A stretch of 36,186 nt of DNA from Fragilaria crotonensis (GCA_022925895.1 JAKSYS010000641.1:1-36186), one strand, 5' to 3'. Positions 1 through 10,860 are shown, counted from the first letter of the stretch. Notes: generated from the letters alone by a model not told the origin. Made by a program: numbers and translations.

Positions 1-1062
1 GACCATTCTGTTCAATGCCTTCCAGTGATCTTCACCTGGGTTCGATAGGTGCTGTGCCAGTTCTCGAGCTGCGTTGGCCAAATCCGGTGCCAGTTTCGTC
101 GTTAAATACATGATCTTTCCAACCATTGACCTGTAATCCGTCATATTAACCGTAGGTCCTTCGTTTTTACTTAGTACTTGTTCGGGTATCGGGCGTGTCG
201 TGAGTCTTGACTTCTTGCAAGTAATCTTCTCGTAGGTTTCACGATTTCATCTTCAAGTTTGTTCATCTTCGCGGTGATAATTTTTCATTTTCGTCCACGC
301 TCCAATCGTACCATACTCTAAGTGCTTCTTCAACTTTCCGAGATCAGATATATTGAATCGTTCCTTAAGCTTCGTCTTGATTCCTCAATCGCCTTTCCAG
401 TCCAACAAAATTACGTCATCCACGTGTACAACTGCCATGAGGTCATATGCCCTTTCGTGTCTTTCAGTAGTACATGCACGGATCAACCAGACTTTGAATC
501 ATTTTCATGTAGGCGTCAGGTACTTACGTGTGTCTTCATAAAAGTCTTGGGACATCCACTCCTCCATACATCGGACGAGTCAACATAATACAATAACGCC
601 TCAATTAACCGTTATATATCCCAATTCAACAATACCTTCCGGCCACTCTGCAAATACTGGCTTGTCGTCTTCAAGTTCCGCGTTTAAGAACGCTGCTTCG
701 ATGTCAATCATCTCAATCAACCTTCGTCTTGCCTGTACAGCGCGATAGTAATCGAGTCTGACCGTAGTATCCGTTGCAACTGGTGAAAATGACTCTGTTA
801 TAGTCCACCCAGGTACCATCACGTAGCCCTTCAGTACGATTCTGCTCTTGTACCGTAGTGTGCCGTCCTGTTCCTCCTTGATCTTGAAAATCCACTTAAC
901 AGGTATAGGTTTCGTCCATTCAACTTGTCCTTGAATTTCTTCCATGCGTCGCGTGATGCAATTATTAATTTCGGACTTAGCGGACGGTATCCACTCTTGC
1001 TTCTTCGATCCGGTCACAGCTGCACGAAATGTCTTAGGTTCGCCTGGGTCCGACGTAAGCAT
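1..1062 (-). pseudogene. Copia reverse transcriptase, partial (cut by window edge)
   Basis: The 601-1062 frame carries the N-terminal RT block: PVKWIFKIKEEQDGTLRYKS, then SFSPVATDTTVRLDYY and the first catalytic Asp in MIDIEAAFLNAE (codon 703-705). The active-site V-D-D of the HVDDVIL motif is at 415-423 in another frame. The first bases of the window encode the connection towards RNase H (NPGEDHWKALNRM). RT copies the element RNA. The frame is broken between the fingers and the VDD motif. RNase H would lie to the left of position 1. Confidence 0.85.
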
Positions 1063-1735
1063 GGTATTAAATACCAGATGCGCAATTCGAGTTCTGCTTC
1101 TTGTACGCGTCCAGGCTCGTCGTTTTCGATCACAACTGGACTCTCAATTCCAAGTTTTCAATTCTCTTTCCAATGGTGTTGTCCTCTGCTTTTGCTGTTC
1201 CTCGACCATTTCTTCGGCATTCTCGATGATTGTTTGTTCTGTGAGCAACTCCACGATTAAGCTCTTCAGCTGTCGCCTTCCTTTCGCAATATGATGACGT
1301 CTTCGTCGTCATCAGGTCGGAATCGAAAAGAATTGATGTTGAGGCACGTCCATTTTCGTTTCGTTCTAAATAGTGTACCTCGTCTTCTTTCGTTCTCTCT
1401 CGCTCAATCATCGACTCTATCCTCCCTGCTGAAGACATGGGAGTTTCAGCCGGTTGCAATGCAGTCATGGTCGCGATTTCCTCATCATACTCTGGAATGA
1501 GATGAATTTGGGAGTCAATTCCTCTTCATCTGCCGCCAATTCAGCTTCCACCTCTTCCAGATCTTCGCCTAGGACCATCTGACGGTCAAAGGCCTCGGCC
1601 ATTGTCAATCTGATGTCATTTTCAGCCTTTGTCAAGTCAGCCCATGCATGAATATCTCTTGTTTCAACAATTTTCCACTGTAAGGATTGTACATCCTGTA
1701 CACATCTGCATGGTTCTCAGCATAGCCAACCATGA

Positions 1736-2600
1736 TCATCTTGGTGGCTTTCTCCTGAACTTCCCCTCATTGTCCCTCTGTTTGTAACATAGCCAATTCA
1801 ATATACTCCACTGTGCTACCGTATATCGTGCACGGGGTACCGTAGAACAGTTCGTCTGGGGTACTGTACTGCGGGTATTGGGTAGTGTATTCCAAGTACC
1901 GCCGCAGTCTTCGTCGCTTCCGCCCACAGTTTTCCTTGTAGAAATTTGGTCCATCCTGCAGACAGCATCATAGCCAGTGCTCTGTTGGCGTCTCGTGCAA
2001 ACATGCGTTCAACAACTCCGTTATGCTGTGGTGTGCGGTGCCGTATACTCCATCTTGATATTGTACTGTCCTTCGCACATCTTCTTTAAATCCGAAATGT
2101 GTTCTCCGGCATTGTCGCATCGGACGTACTTAACTTCAATACCAGCCGCCTTCAATTTGTCCAGAAGTTCTTGAAGGTGCGCTTTATCCACTCTTCTTAG
2201 CGCCGTAAAAAGTCCCGTCTTCCTCGTTTTGTCGTCGACAATCTTGAACCAGTATCGTGATCCCGCAACCGTCTCGTTGTATGGACCACTCGTATCCATA
2301 TATAGGCGTTCGCCACGTTCTTCAGCCTCGGTCGTCGTGATCTTATTGGTTCGTTTCTGCGTAGCTTTTGCACGTGCACATCCATCGCACAGCCCACTCT
2401 CCGTAGGTTTGATCAAGCGTTTTAAGCAAGCTCCGAACCACTTTCCGTCGCATGTCCAAATTTTCGATGCGCCTCATTGATGTCCATGGCTTCATTCTTC
2501 TCGTTCTCGATGGTTTCGTCGCCTCGTTTCGCAATTCCTTCGGCATTAAAGCTTCTCTTTCAAACGAAACTCGTCGCGCTTTCAGATAGTCATGCCGTCT
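1736..2600 (-). pseudogene. Copia integrase (frameshift just before catalytic Glu)
   Basis: The HHCC zinc-binding region is visible as AHRKFGH near 2470 and LCDGCARAK near 2390. The catalytic core shows the first Asp in YMDTSGPYN (codon 2294-2296) and the second in VRCDNAGEH (2114-2116). The Glu lies in PQHNGVVERMF (2008-2010). One base is missing near 2029, between the TAPHT and PQHNGVVERM segments, so the frame holding the two Asp residues stops before the Glu. The enzyme would insert element cDNA into the genome. The C-terminal half continues to about 1740 with ARDANRALAMMLSAGW. Confidence 0.8.
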
Positions 2601-2757
2601 GTTTCCTTTTCAAATTTCATCGTGTCACCAGATGGGTTCTTGAGCTCAGATTCGTCTTTCCTGCTCACAAACTCGTTCCATTCTCATTCAAACGTCCCAC
2701 ACTGATCAGGTTTCGAGCGAAGTCGGGATAACCATCACTTCCCTCAAAATCATCCGC

Positions 2758-3003
2758 TTATTGGAGTGTTTGCTCCAAACATAGATCTCCAATAGCTGTA
2801 GCTTTTAGGGTCTCATTGCTCCCAACTCTGACATGCTCTCCATCCAAAGTAGCCTTCAAATTAAACATGTTGTTGGTTGTCTTGGCAACATGAGTAGTGG
2901 CGCCCGAATCCATCAACCAGTTCTCAAAACCATCTTCATCATGGTCAGCAACAAACTTAGTTTTGCTGGAATTCGCCATGAAAACTTCTTCGTCCACTTC
3001 CAA
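2758..3003 (-). pseudogene. Copia aspartic protease domain
   Basis: An 82-codon open stretch contains the catalytic aspartic protease motif LMDSGATTHVAK, with D-S-G at 2902-2910. The typical downstream segment MFNLKATLDGEHVRVG and a GDLCL turn follow. This protease would cut the Gag-Pol polyprotein. It sits between the acidic linker after gag and the integrase zinc-binding region, as in other Ty1/copia elements. The open frame ends at 2758 and the polyprotein continues in another frame, so it is part of the broken pol gene and not a free-standing gene. Confidence 0.8.
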
Positions 3004-3237
3004 TACTTAGGCCTCGCGGGGTGTCCATGCGGTATTCAGTCGTGTCGGATTCCTTTTTCTTGTCTTTTTCGTCGTCGTTCCAGAAATCGTCTTCGTCATC
3101 GTTGTCATTGTCTTCGTGATTGCTTTCGTCATCGCTCGTTTCACACATATCAGCCCAACTCACGGGCTTTTTGATCCTTCGGAGATCTTCTTCGAGTTCG
3201 GCGTCGTTCTTTTCAATCCCATCGTAGTATTGACCAA

Positions 3238-4380
3238 TTAATTCTTCTTCCGGTTTCGATACGTCGAGGGCGGTAATCGTCTCGGCAAATTTCTTGTACT
3301 TGCGATCCAACTCCGTATCAGGTTTACGTTTCCTGTTATTGTTCGCGATGTCGTTGAGAATCTCAGGGCAAGCTTGTCCAGATCGATGTCGTTTTGCACC
3401 ATGGGTTCCTCCCTGTTTCTCGTTTCGTGAATAGCCATTCCGACAAACATTCCCGAGTCGTTTCCTTGAGTTTTGCAGTGCTGCGCTCGGTGCCCAACTT
3501 GGCCACATTTGTAACATTTTCCGAAAACGAATTTTGCACTCCATTGCCATTCTTGACATTGCCTCCATTTCTCTCTTCATTGCTCTTGCAGTCTCGTGCC
3601 TTGTGCCCTTGTTTTCCACACTTGTTACACTTCCCTTTAAATTGCCTCCAGCTGTTTCGTCCGCCGGTCGTCGTGAGCGCCAAATGCTTCTGATTTCGTT
3701 CGCCTCCTTTTTCGTCTCTCTTTTCTTGAATTCGTCCATATACGGCTCAATAAACATTTGATAGTGCCCTGTGATCTCTTCAACGAAGTCTTGATGATCC
3801 ATACCCTCACGCCCAATCTTGCCGTTCAACGAAGTGATAACGGCCTCGTATCGTTTGTAAACGTGCCAAAATTGTTGCTTGCATCTGTTCTTGGCTTCTC
3901 ATGGTTCCATTTTCACACTTACCAACCTCTCTGTTCAACCTTTCGAGCTCCAATATCCACATGTGCGGGTCCTCCATGTCATTCTTCATGTAACACTTTT
4001 CTAATTGCGTAGTTGCCTTCACAAGGTCTTTCGTCTTCTTCGAATCGTAACGACTTTTCAACGCTTTCCACATGTCGTTCGCCGTCTCTTCGGCCTCGAT
4101 AATCGCAAATGCGTCGCCCTGGCATGACATAAAAAAATTGCGAGCATCGTTGTTCCACTTCTGCGCTTGTTCTTCCTCTCTTGTCAACTCCACAGCCCCT
4201 GGGCTTGGCAGCTTCAACTTTCCAGCAGGCCCCTCTCAAAGCCTTTGGACGCAGCAAACACTTCTGCCTTCTTGAAGAACTCTCGCGGTTCCATACCGCC
4301 CTTCGTCTTGTCATTTCCCCAAAGGGAATGACCTTGATCGTCTCGAGCGGACTCGACTTCATCGTCGCTTCGCTCGCCAT
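3238..4380 (-). pseudogene. gag: Copia gag with two CCHC zinc knuckles (frameshifted)
   Basis: The start is the ATG at 4380 (MASEATMKSS). After two frame changes the UBN2-type capsid region is readable, with the motif ALKSRYDSKKTKDLVKA and the helical stretch after it. Two nucleocapsid knuckles follow: CNKCGKQGHKARDC at 3588-3629 and CYKCGQVGHRAQHC at 3475-3516. They lie in different frames, so a further indel separates them. Gag packages the element RNA into virus-like particles. Two knuckles are more than many copia elements carry. The region between gag and protease (about 3030-3240) is strongly acidic, rich in Asp and Glu. No single open frame spans the gene. Confidence 0.8.
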
Positions 4381-4499
4381 CGTCGTCGTCGTTAGATCTT
4401 AACTCTCAAAACAATCGTTTTATAAAACGTGTTGAGAATCCCAGATATCGTGAGCGCGGTACCACAGTACTTGCTCTGGTTATGGGGAATAACTGCGGT

Positions 4500-4929
4500 T
4501 GTCAGGCCTTGACAAAATCTGTAAAGTAAAAGTTATGAGTTTAGGTTCTAACTAAACTCCTCTTCCAGTTCCCTTCTCTGTCTCTCCAGAACCTTCTCCA
4601 TCCTTCTTCCTTCCTTGTGTCTCTTCTTGTTCTTCCCAGTTCTTTTATAGTGGACTTCTGTCCAATCTCCTACATGTTTAATGTTCTTCATTGACTTTCC
4701 ATAGTTTTCGTCCTCCGATGGAATCTTGGTTTGTTGGACTCTTTGGAAATCCGTAGATCGATTAATTTCGAATTCTTTATCACAGTTCAATCGTGCATTC
4801 AATTCCGAGTTCACGTCTGACTCGAATCTGACATTCCGTCCAAACGTCGAATCTCTCTCAGCTTCGCCAACGACAGTATTCACTGTCCCACCGGTACTGG
4901 ACTTATCCAGTAGCCTACTATCCTCGACA
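4500..4929 (-). repeat. Putative 5' LTR of the left copia element
   Basis: The segment begins TGTCAGG on the plus strand and ends CTCGACA, giving TGTC...GACA termini as expected for an LTR. It sits just upstream of the gag start on the minus strand. It contains a minus-strand TATA-like box, CTATAAAAG, at 4642-4650, well placed for a retroelement promoter. I found no clear primer binding site immediately inside it. A TGGTACCGCG stretch (about 4454-4463 on the plus strand) is 36 bases away. The boundaries are therefore a hypothesis, and an alternative inner edge near 4472 is possible. Confidence 0.35.
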
Positions 4930-6969
4930 ACAAGATATGGCAGGTTTCACGTCCGAAAATCCTGGCGCAGGACATGGTATATATTGTACGCAAGACTGCA
5001 TTTCGTTCTCAATTGACGTCATCTTTACATTGAGTTGTCGTGCTGAAAGCAAGCGTTTCGCCATGAGATTGCATGCCGTCGTTTGCATTAGATGCACTAT
5101 TTTTAAGCTACCCAGCCCCAACAGTTGCCTTCCAAATACTTCCAAGAAACGTTCTGTGTAGGCTGGGTAGTCTATCTCCGTGTCTGACACACGTATTTAC
5201 ACTGTTTTGTCAAGGGCTGTAGTGTTCATACGATGCAACACAACATACGTCCATAGAATGTTGTATTCGTTGCACGGCTCCCTGGCAGAACGTGAGTGGA
5301 TGCATTGAGGATGCTTGGTTGCTAGGATGTTTAACTTGCCCTTTGGTTTCAGCCCACTCCCCACTTAGCTTTTGCAAAGTTGAGTTCTTGTCGGTGGCTC
5401 TCTTTTGCAAAGTCACTTTGTGTTGGAGCATTATACACTGCCCATGACCCTATACACCGATACGGCAGTCAATTGGTTTCTGGAGTTTCACATCAATGCG
5501 AGTGGGTTCCTCTCCATAAGTGGACCAGCGAATGAGTGTACCTACAAGCATCCAGTTTTGATGGAAGTCTTGCTACCTTGCTTCACGCAACAATCCACCA
5601 GTCAGTTTTGTTTTTATGTCTTCATTGTTGCGATACAAGCTACTATCAGATCATTCTTTGCAATTGAACTCATAACGTTTCAGGCATCTTTTTAATAATT
5701 GGCATTGTCGTTGCTAACGTTGCTTCCCTTTTCATCTCTGCAGGTTGCTCACACCTGCCCGCTTTCTCTCGTTCAGCCATTCTCCCAGCATGGCGTGTCG
5801 GTTCGGCTTCCATATTTGCCTCAACCTCTTAAAGTTATTCCCATGGGGGTCTGATCATCTGGTGACTTTGAGCGGATGATTTAGCTTACATCAAGACGAA
5901 CACGTCGCGTTCCTTCTGGAGAAGGGCGTGGCTTCAAAACAATCGGAGGAGGGCTGCCCTCTTGGCGTCAATGGGACAAATGCTTCAAAAATGCACTTCT
6001 TAATCCATGACTTATCCACCTTCTACAATGGATGACAATTCACAAAGGATTTGCATGGCAGCTCGGCCACAGGTCACAATCGATTAACGGCTTCACGCAT
6101 GCACTGTTCTTGGGGAACGGGATCACGAAAATCATCCGATGGGAGCCGCACTGGATTTGGCTGATATTGTAGCAGTTCTTGGAATACTGCTGCCGGTAGT
6201 GCTCTGAATACTGAATAGTAAAGTCTTTGTGGTTGTTACTCTTGATGATGATCATGACTGCAGTTACTGTGTGCATCAACCTTCCAGGTCAATTGGCCGG
6301 AGTAGAATTTCCGTTCTCAGCAGGCGTTCATTTGCAAGCACGACAGCCAGCAGCCTTCATTAGCGCCTTCTCCCCTTCTCGTAAAACGACACCTTTTATG
6401 ATGGCGGTCCCACTGGGGCCTGTTAGCTCGGGAAAGAGTAGATCCAACCGTAGTGATTAGTGAAGGACCCGCACAACACAGACCACAGCTCCGAGCTGGA
6501 GTTCCATTCACTACCACGCCACATTCGTGATGTGGTGAAGGAGCTACTTCTTCCTGTCGTTTCAGAAGACCCGGGTTAGCCGATATGAAGTCTGCGTCAA
6601 ATGTGAAGTTCAAGAACCAAACAATAATGAAGTGCGATCGCGATGATTTATGCTACATTGACGACAACAACATCCTGATCGCGACACAATTTGGACGAAG
6701 ATTTACTATGGGATTTTGTGATCGTGGTATAAATTCTACATTGATGTACGCCAGGACGGTTCAGGGTGAAACCTGCCATACATCTTACATCTTTGATCGT
6801 ACAGTGTACTGTGTACTGGCATAATACGTCATTTTATCTGCACACTACTACACGTACTGTACTATGCATACCAGGTGAACGTGAGCTTTCCATGCAGGTA
6901 ACGTCGTGAATGCGTTTATACTTTATTCATTACTGACGTTCTAATATCATGCCTCGTTATCCAGTACTG
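4930..6969. other. Intergenic stretch without a supported gene
   Basis: Only short open frames of about 60-98 codons occur here, on both strands, without recognisable domains. One minus-strand frame (5190 to 4918) starts with ATG and runs directly into the putative LTR edge. Another on the plus strand (6585-6824) has an ATG but no match that I recognise. A 10-bp inverted repeat, CTACCCAGCC at 5108-5117 and GGCTGGGTAG at 5161-5170, could form a hairpin. I see no tRNA, rRNA or transposase signature. The stretch separates two mobile elements and may hold remnants of older insertions. Confidence 0.5.
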
Positions 6970-6971
6970 TA

Positions 6972-6997
6972 CAGCTGGTTTTTCGTTGAAGCGTCCG
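6972..6997 (+). repeat. Left terminal inverted repeat of the DNA transposon
   Basis: It begins CAGCTGGTTTTTCG, preceded by TA. It pairs with 10516-10541 on the opposite strand: eleven identical bases, then a partly conserved GTT and TCCG. It is the presumed transposase recognition and cleavage end. Confidence 0.65.
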
Positions 6998-7318
6998 AAC
7001 GTAGGTTGTGTACAATTCGTACCATGCACGCATATTATTTCCATATCCTTTATCAAGTTTTAGTAGCAGCTGTCTCCTGCGACCATAAAAATCCATCTCT
7101 GTCGACATGATGATCACACCTCGTCCTCCTCGTTTCTTGTCTTTGCTTCTTTGAGTGCACTGTTGACGAAGCCACGATCGAAGTCCAATGCACACCTGTG
7201 AGACTTGAACAATTTCATCAGGCGTTGGATTTCGGAGTACAGAAGTCCTTGATCTTCTGTTATACTTGTGGCGATGAAGTTGTGGGTACGACCTTGCTGC
7301 CTCATTCTCTGCTGACTC

Positions 7319-10298
7319 TCAAAGATGATGGTAAGTACAAATATATGCGCGTGCTCTCGAAGCAAACTTTCCCATCCTTTCTTTGGTCAACTCCTTGATT
7401 GAACACGTTGAATCTCTCACAAGTTGTTTGAAATTCTCTCGTCCCCTCTTTTGAGATACAGGAACCCGTCGGTAGAAAGCCTTTGCGTGACCCCAGCAAA
7501 ATTCAATGCCTTCCCTGCTAATTCGGCATGGAACTTTGGTGTTAGAAGTACCGTGATGCCCAGCTGAGATCCAAGGTACTGAAGTGCCGTTTCCTCATCC
7601 TTGAAATCAGCACACTCTGCGATGAGATGGCGTAGGGAATACCGTAAGTCAATCTTCCCTGAAATTGTGTCTTTCTTTCCGTCGACAGTGTATTTATCTA
7701 ACTCACTTGGATCAATCAGTCCTCTTTCCCACAGAACTTGTAGCATGCCTTTAGATTTTCCTTCCCATCCAGATAGGATTTTGTCGACTTCTTTGTGAGT
7801 TTCGATTGAATTGTTTCTTGCCAATTCCTGAAGTTCGGCTTTAGTGTACCCGCGTTTTTGTTGGAGCGTCACACCCTTTTCGTTGAGCTCTTCAAGAAGG
7901 GTCTTCTTTGTTTTTTCAATTGGCTTGCTTCTTTTCCCCATTATTCGATCATGACGTTGTAAGTCACGTTGCTCTGGTGTCAAATACCATGGGCCACAGT
8001 CGTCAGTATTGAATACCATTGACTGTGTGTCTCCGATGCCCAGGGTTGGTGAGTGTGTGCCCAGATAACCCTCTTGTGACATTATGACTGTGTCTCTCAT
8101 CTGCTGTTTTGATCCTCCAAAGTTCTTTTGCATGTTGATCGCACTGAGTGCACCATCACGTTTGCGAGCGTGTCCCTGAGAATGATCGAACAAAAATACA
8201 AAATCGAAGCTTGGATATAGGATTCGTAGGCAATCAACCACATCCTCAAGCTGAAGACTCATGTGGTATGAATTCCAATAACCCTGATTATTGATTCCGA
8301 TGAACAAGTATTTTACGAAGGGGGATTCCAACAAAATCGGCTTCCTCGTTGTTCCCAAGATTTCCATCGCAGCTGTTGTATCGAGGTAATTTCCACCGCC
8401 GAGAGCTGCTGTTTGCCTTGCCATATTCACTCTTTGTAACTCATCCTCTGTCATCTGCCTGCCAAAGCCGAATTCGCGTGACACGAACGCAGAAAGCATA
8501 TACCCATCGCCCTCCGACTTGGGCAGAAGTGGCACTTGTCCTTTTGGCCCAACCCATTGTTTGGAGGACAGTAGATACTGCGCGAAGACAGACTCATCTT
8601 GACCAATAATCATCAAGGGCCTGACTGATGATGACACTCGTATGCTTGTTTTGCTTCAACATCTCGCGCTGCCTCTTCTCCCCTTTTGATTCTTGATATG
8701 CAATTCTTCCAATAGTCAACGTGAAACTCAACCCGAGTCTCATCAGATATAATATCATAGTAATGATGTCCGAAATCTGTGTCTAAGGTCTTGATCGTAG
8801 CAGCTTCACTGAGTGGAAGCTGAATCCAACGCCGACAACGTGGCTCAAGCACGGTAAGGTAGTTCTTGCAGAATGCATTTCGATGTGCGACAACATCTTC
8901 ACGTTCATGGCCATCGACGTAGAAGCTCTTCCTTCTCGTATCATACTTGAATCCGAGTAATCGCATCCAGCGCCATGCTGTTGTGAAGCTCATGTTTTTA
9001 AGTCTATGTGCGCGAAGGAATAGCGCAATATCATCCTCATCTTGATCGACATCGACAGGATTGCTAGTAGGATTAATGGCTGTAGTACTTGTACTCAATG
9101 TTGACGTTTCTGCAGTATCTTCGTCTACTACCGATTCACGTTTCCACAACGCAGCCAGCCTTGGGATTACAGACGAATGAACGAATTGATAGACTGCTTC
9201 AATTGAAAGATGTGACAAGTTCTCGACGCCAAATGCAACAATCTGCTCCTTTGCGCATGGAAACACTTCGAGAACTCGAGGAAGAGGTCGTTTCCCACAC
9301 TGAACAGACAAGTTTGGGTTTGGGAAGCATTCAAAATTACGGAACACAATGTTCCAATTTGCGATGGTTTTATAGAAGGTTGCTTGCGTCATACCAACAG
9401 TGTTCAATACCTTACAAGATTCAGTGCAACAGTCTTGCCACGTCCATTCATTCATTTTTGCAAGAGCCAATCGGTACGCATAACAAAGAAACGTCGCCCT
9501 TTGCCTGACAGCGCATATCTCAGCTTTGGTACACACGTTGTCGATATCTCTACCTTGCACAACATTCCTCCAATTATTTTCTTCCTCATGAACGCTTTGA
9601 AGCAGTACAATCCTTCTCTGAAGTGCTTCCATTGGAGTTTCAGAATCGAAATCAGTATCATTCCCATCCTCGCAATTCGTTGTCCCATGTTTCTTTGGTG
9701 GTTTGAACACTCGGTATGCCTCTGGGCTACATGGCCAGTAACTTGAGCTAGAAGCATCAGCAGCAATCATTACAGCGGCCGCACCAGTATCTCCTATCCT
9801 TGCTCGTTTGCTCGGTGATTGCTCAACAATGTCTCCGATCCTTCCTCCCGTTGTAGCCTCCGTGTTGACAGGTGTAGTTATCATTGTGTCGAGAGCGGGT
9901 CTTGATCTTGTGCTTGGAATGACTAGCACATTTGCGGCTGCTTCCATTACTTTTTCGTTCCATGCACTGTTAAGTGGACATGGGTACCGTATCTGCCTTG
10001 ATTTCTCTGTGAAGTAGTAATAGAATGTGTTCTTGTATGTGACTCTGAACACTCCTGTTGTGTTTGATCCATCAAATCGGTGCATCAATTCTCCGAAAGA
10101 AGCCGACTTGGACATCCCTGTATTGAACCTTCTTACATCAATGACGCCAAGGGACGCATTGACATCAAATCTCCCTAAAGCTTCAGCCCAAGTTGATGCA
10201 GGAAGCCAGCAATTTGACAATCTCGGACCATACGTGATGTCTGTTCGAAGTAGCATGACGGCATCAGTCAAAATAGCATATTTACCTTTGTCAACCAT
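7319..10298 (-). pseudogene. Large DDE-type transposase, inactivated by two one-base frameshifts
   Basis: The start is the ATG at 10298 (MVDKGKYAILTD). The first frame runs 561 codons to 8613, with an NLS-like PSKRARIG and a conserved-looking YVDGHEREDVVAHRNAF. It ends just before the core; the next frame has no ATG at its edge and continues LMIIGQDESVF. Catalytic candidates are the Asp of GQDES (8596-8598), the Asp of FLFDHSQGHARKRDGALSA (8185-8187) and the Glu of IEFCWGHAKAFYRR (7502-7504). The Glu lies in a third frame reached by a one-base shift near 7508-7512, which runs to a TGA at 7319-7321. The layout resembles a DDE family I recall as common among uncharacterised mushroom proteins. 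A SAP-like helix, GYTKAELQELARNN, lies between the second Asp and the Glu. Each break looks like one missing base. Confidence 0.75.
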
Positions 10299-10301
10299 TG
10301 T

Positions 10302-10376
10302 ATCTATAGATTTATCACCAACAGTAGGTTCACTGAGTTACATAGGAAGGTGACTGCAGGAGGTAAATCTATAGAT
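10302..10376. repeat. Perfect 13-bp inverted repeat upstream of transposase
   Basis: ATCTATAGATTTA at 10302-10314 is the exact reverse complement of TAAATCTATAGAT at 10364-10376, with 49 bases between. Each arm contains the self-complementary ATCTATAGAT. The first arm starts four bases upstream of the transposase start codon (10296-10298). The pair could be a promoter or leader hairpin, or an internal transposase binding site. Function is unproven. Confidence 0.7.
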
Positions 10377-10515
10377 TAGAATGGAAATGTTGCAAACGAC
10401 GGCTTGAAAATCTCATTGTGGAAGCCTTGCTTCCAACACGACAAAGTCCCGCCCTCGTGACGTCATATTGGCAGTGAAATCGGTCTAGCGTAGAATTAAT
10501 ACTGGGACGTGCGCC

Positions 10516-10541
10516 CGGATTTTAGAACAGAAAACCAGCTG
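10516..10541 (-). repeat. Right terminal inverted repeat of the DNA transposon
   Basis: On the plus strand it ends AGAAAACCAGCTG followed by TA. Read on the minus strand it matches the left end over CAGCTGGTTTT and more weakly beyond. It lies about 220 bases upstream of the transposase start codon. Confidence 0.65.
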
Positions 10542-10860
10542 TACCTTGTACTGTGCGCCCACCTCTACACTCTAGCATGCTCGCTTGGCAAAGAATGCAA
10601 AACCGTCATTTATCGGACGTTCTCCTTTTGTCAAAACTTCCATCCGACAGACGATGCGGGGAGGGTTCCGCGAGCCACGATCAGCACAGTCCCTGATTTG
10701 AGCCTGTTATCCTGAATCCTGAGTCCAACGTCCAACCTTTACATCTTCGACGTACTGGACTACAACACAATTATACTTTTAGTTTGCTCGAACCTGTTTT
10801 CCAGTTGCTCCTATTTTCAGTAACGTCAGTCATTATTAAAGGAATGCCATTTGATTCGTC
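10542..10860. other. Intergenic region upstream of the XPG-like gene
   Basis: About 320 bases lie between the transposon's right end and the ATG of the repair gene. I see no gene. The region should hold the promoter of the downstream gene. A loose TATTATTAAAGG stretch about 30 bases before the ATG is the only AT-rich element near the start. The transposon inserted just outside this region. Confidence 0.5.

Larger units (their letters stand above)
1..4929 (-). mobile_element. Ty1/copia-type LTR retrotransposon, degenerate, truncated by left window edge
   Basis: Read on the minus strand the order is probable LTR, gag, protease, integrase, reverse transcriptase. This is the Ty1/copia order, with integrase before RT. 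The RNase H domain and 3' LTR lie beyond position 1. The first 60 bases still encode the RT/RNase H connection, a copia-like stretch around HLSNPGEDHWKALNRMV. Reading frames change many times, for example near 2029, 3450-3600, 4200 and 4310, so the copy is a pseudo-element. The right boundary at about 4929 is inferred from a TGTC...GACA-ended segment and a minus-strand TATA box. The second LTR that would confirm it is not in the window. Confidence 0.85.
6972..10541 (-). mobile_element. DNA transposon with TA target duplication and large DDE transposase
   Basis: The ends are imperfect terminal inverted repeats. The left end reads CAGCTGGTTTTTCGTTG from 6972. The right end, read on the minus strand from 10541, is CAGCTGGTTTTCTGTTC. 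The first 11 bases match exactly and about 18 of the first 26 match overall. Each end is flanked by the dinucleotide TA (6970-6971 and 10542-10543). This is the target duplication of the Tc1/mariner/IS630 superfamily. The element is 3570 bp and holds one gene, the minus-strand transposase. At about 990 codons it is far longer than the roughly 340 codons of classical Tc1/mariner. The ends were found by eye and independently bracket the gene. Confidence 0.75.

Noticed and set aside
4441..4463. PBS of the left copia element at TGGTACCGCG (minus strand)
   Set aside because: It is not adjacent to the proposed LTR edge, and no second LTR is available to fix the boundary, so it was left out as a feature.
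6585..6824. 79-codon plus-strand ORF with several Cys (MKSASNVKFKNQ...)
   Set aside because: It has an ATG but no recognisable motif or supporting context; it could be a small gene but cannot be defended.
8613..8637. Two separate overlapping genes at 7417-8637 and 8613-10298
   Set aside because: The second frame has no ATG at its start (GTG), and the two proteins join into one transposase layout. A one-base frameshift explains it better.
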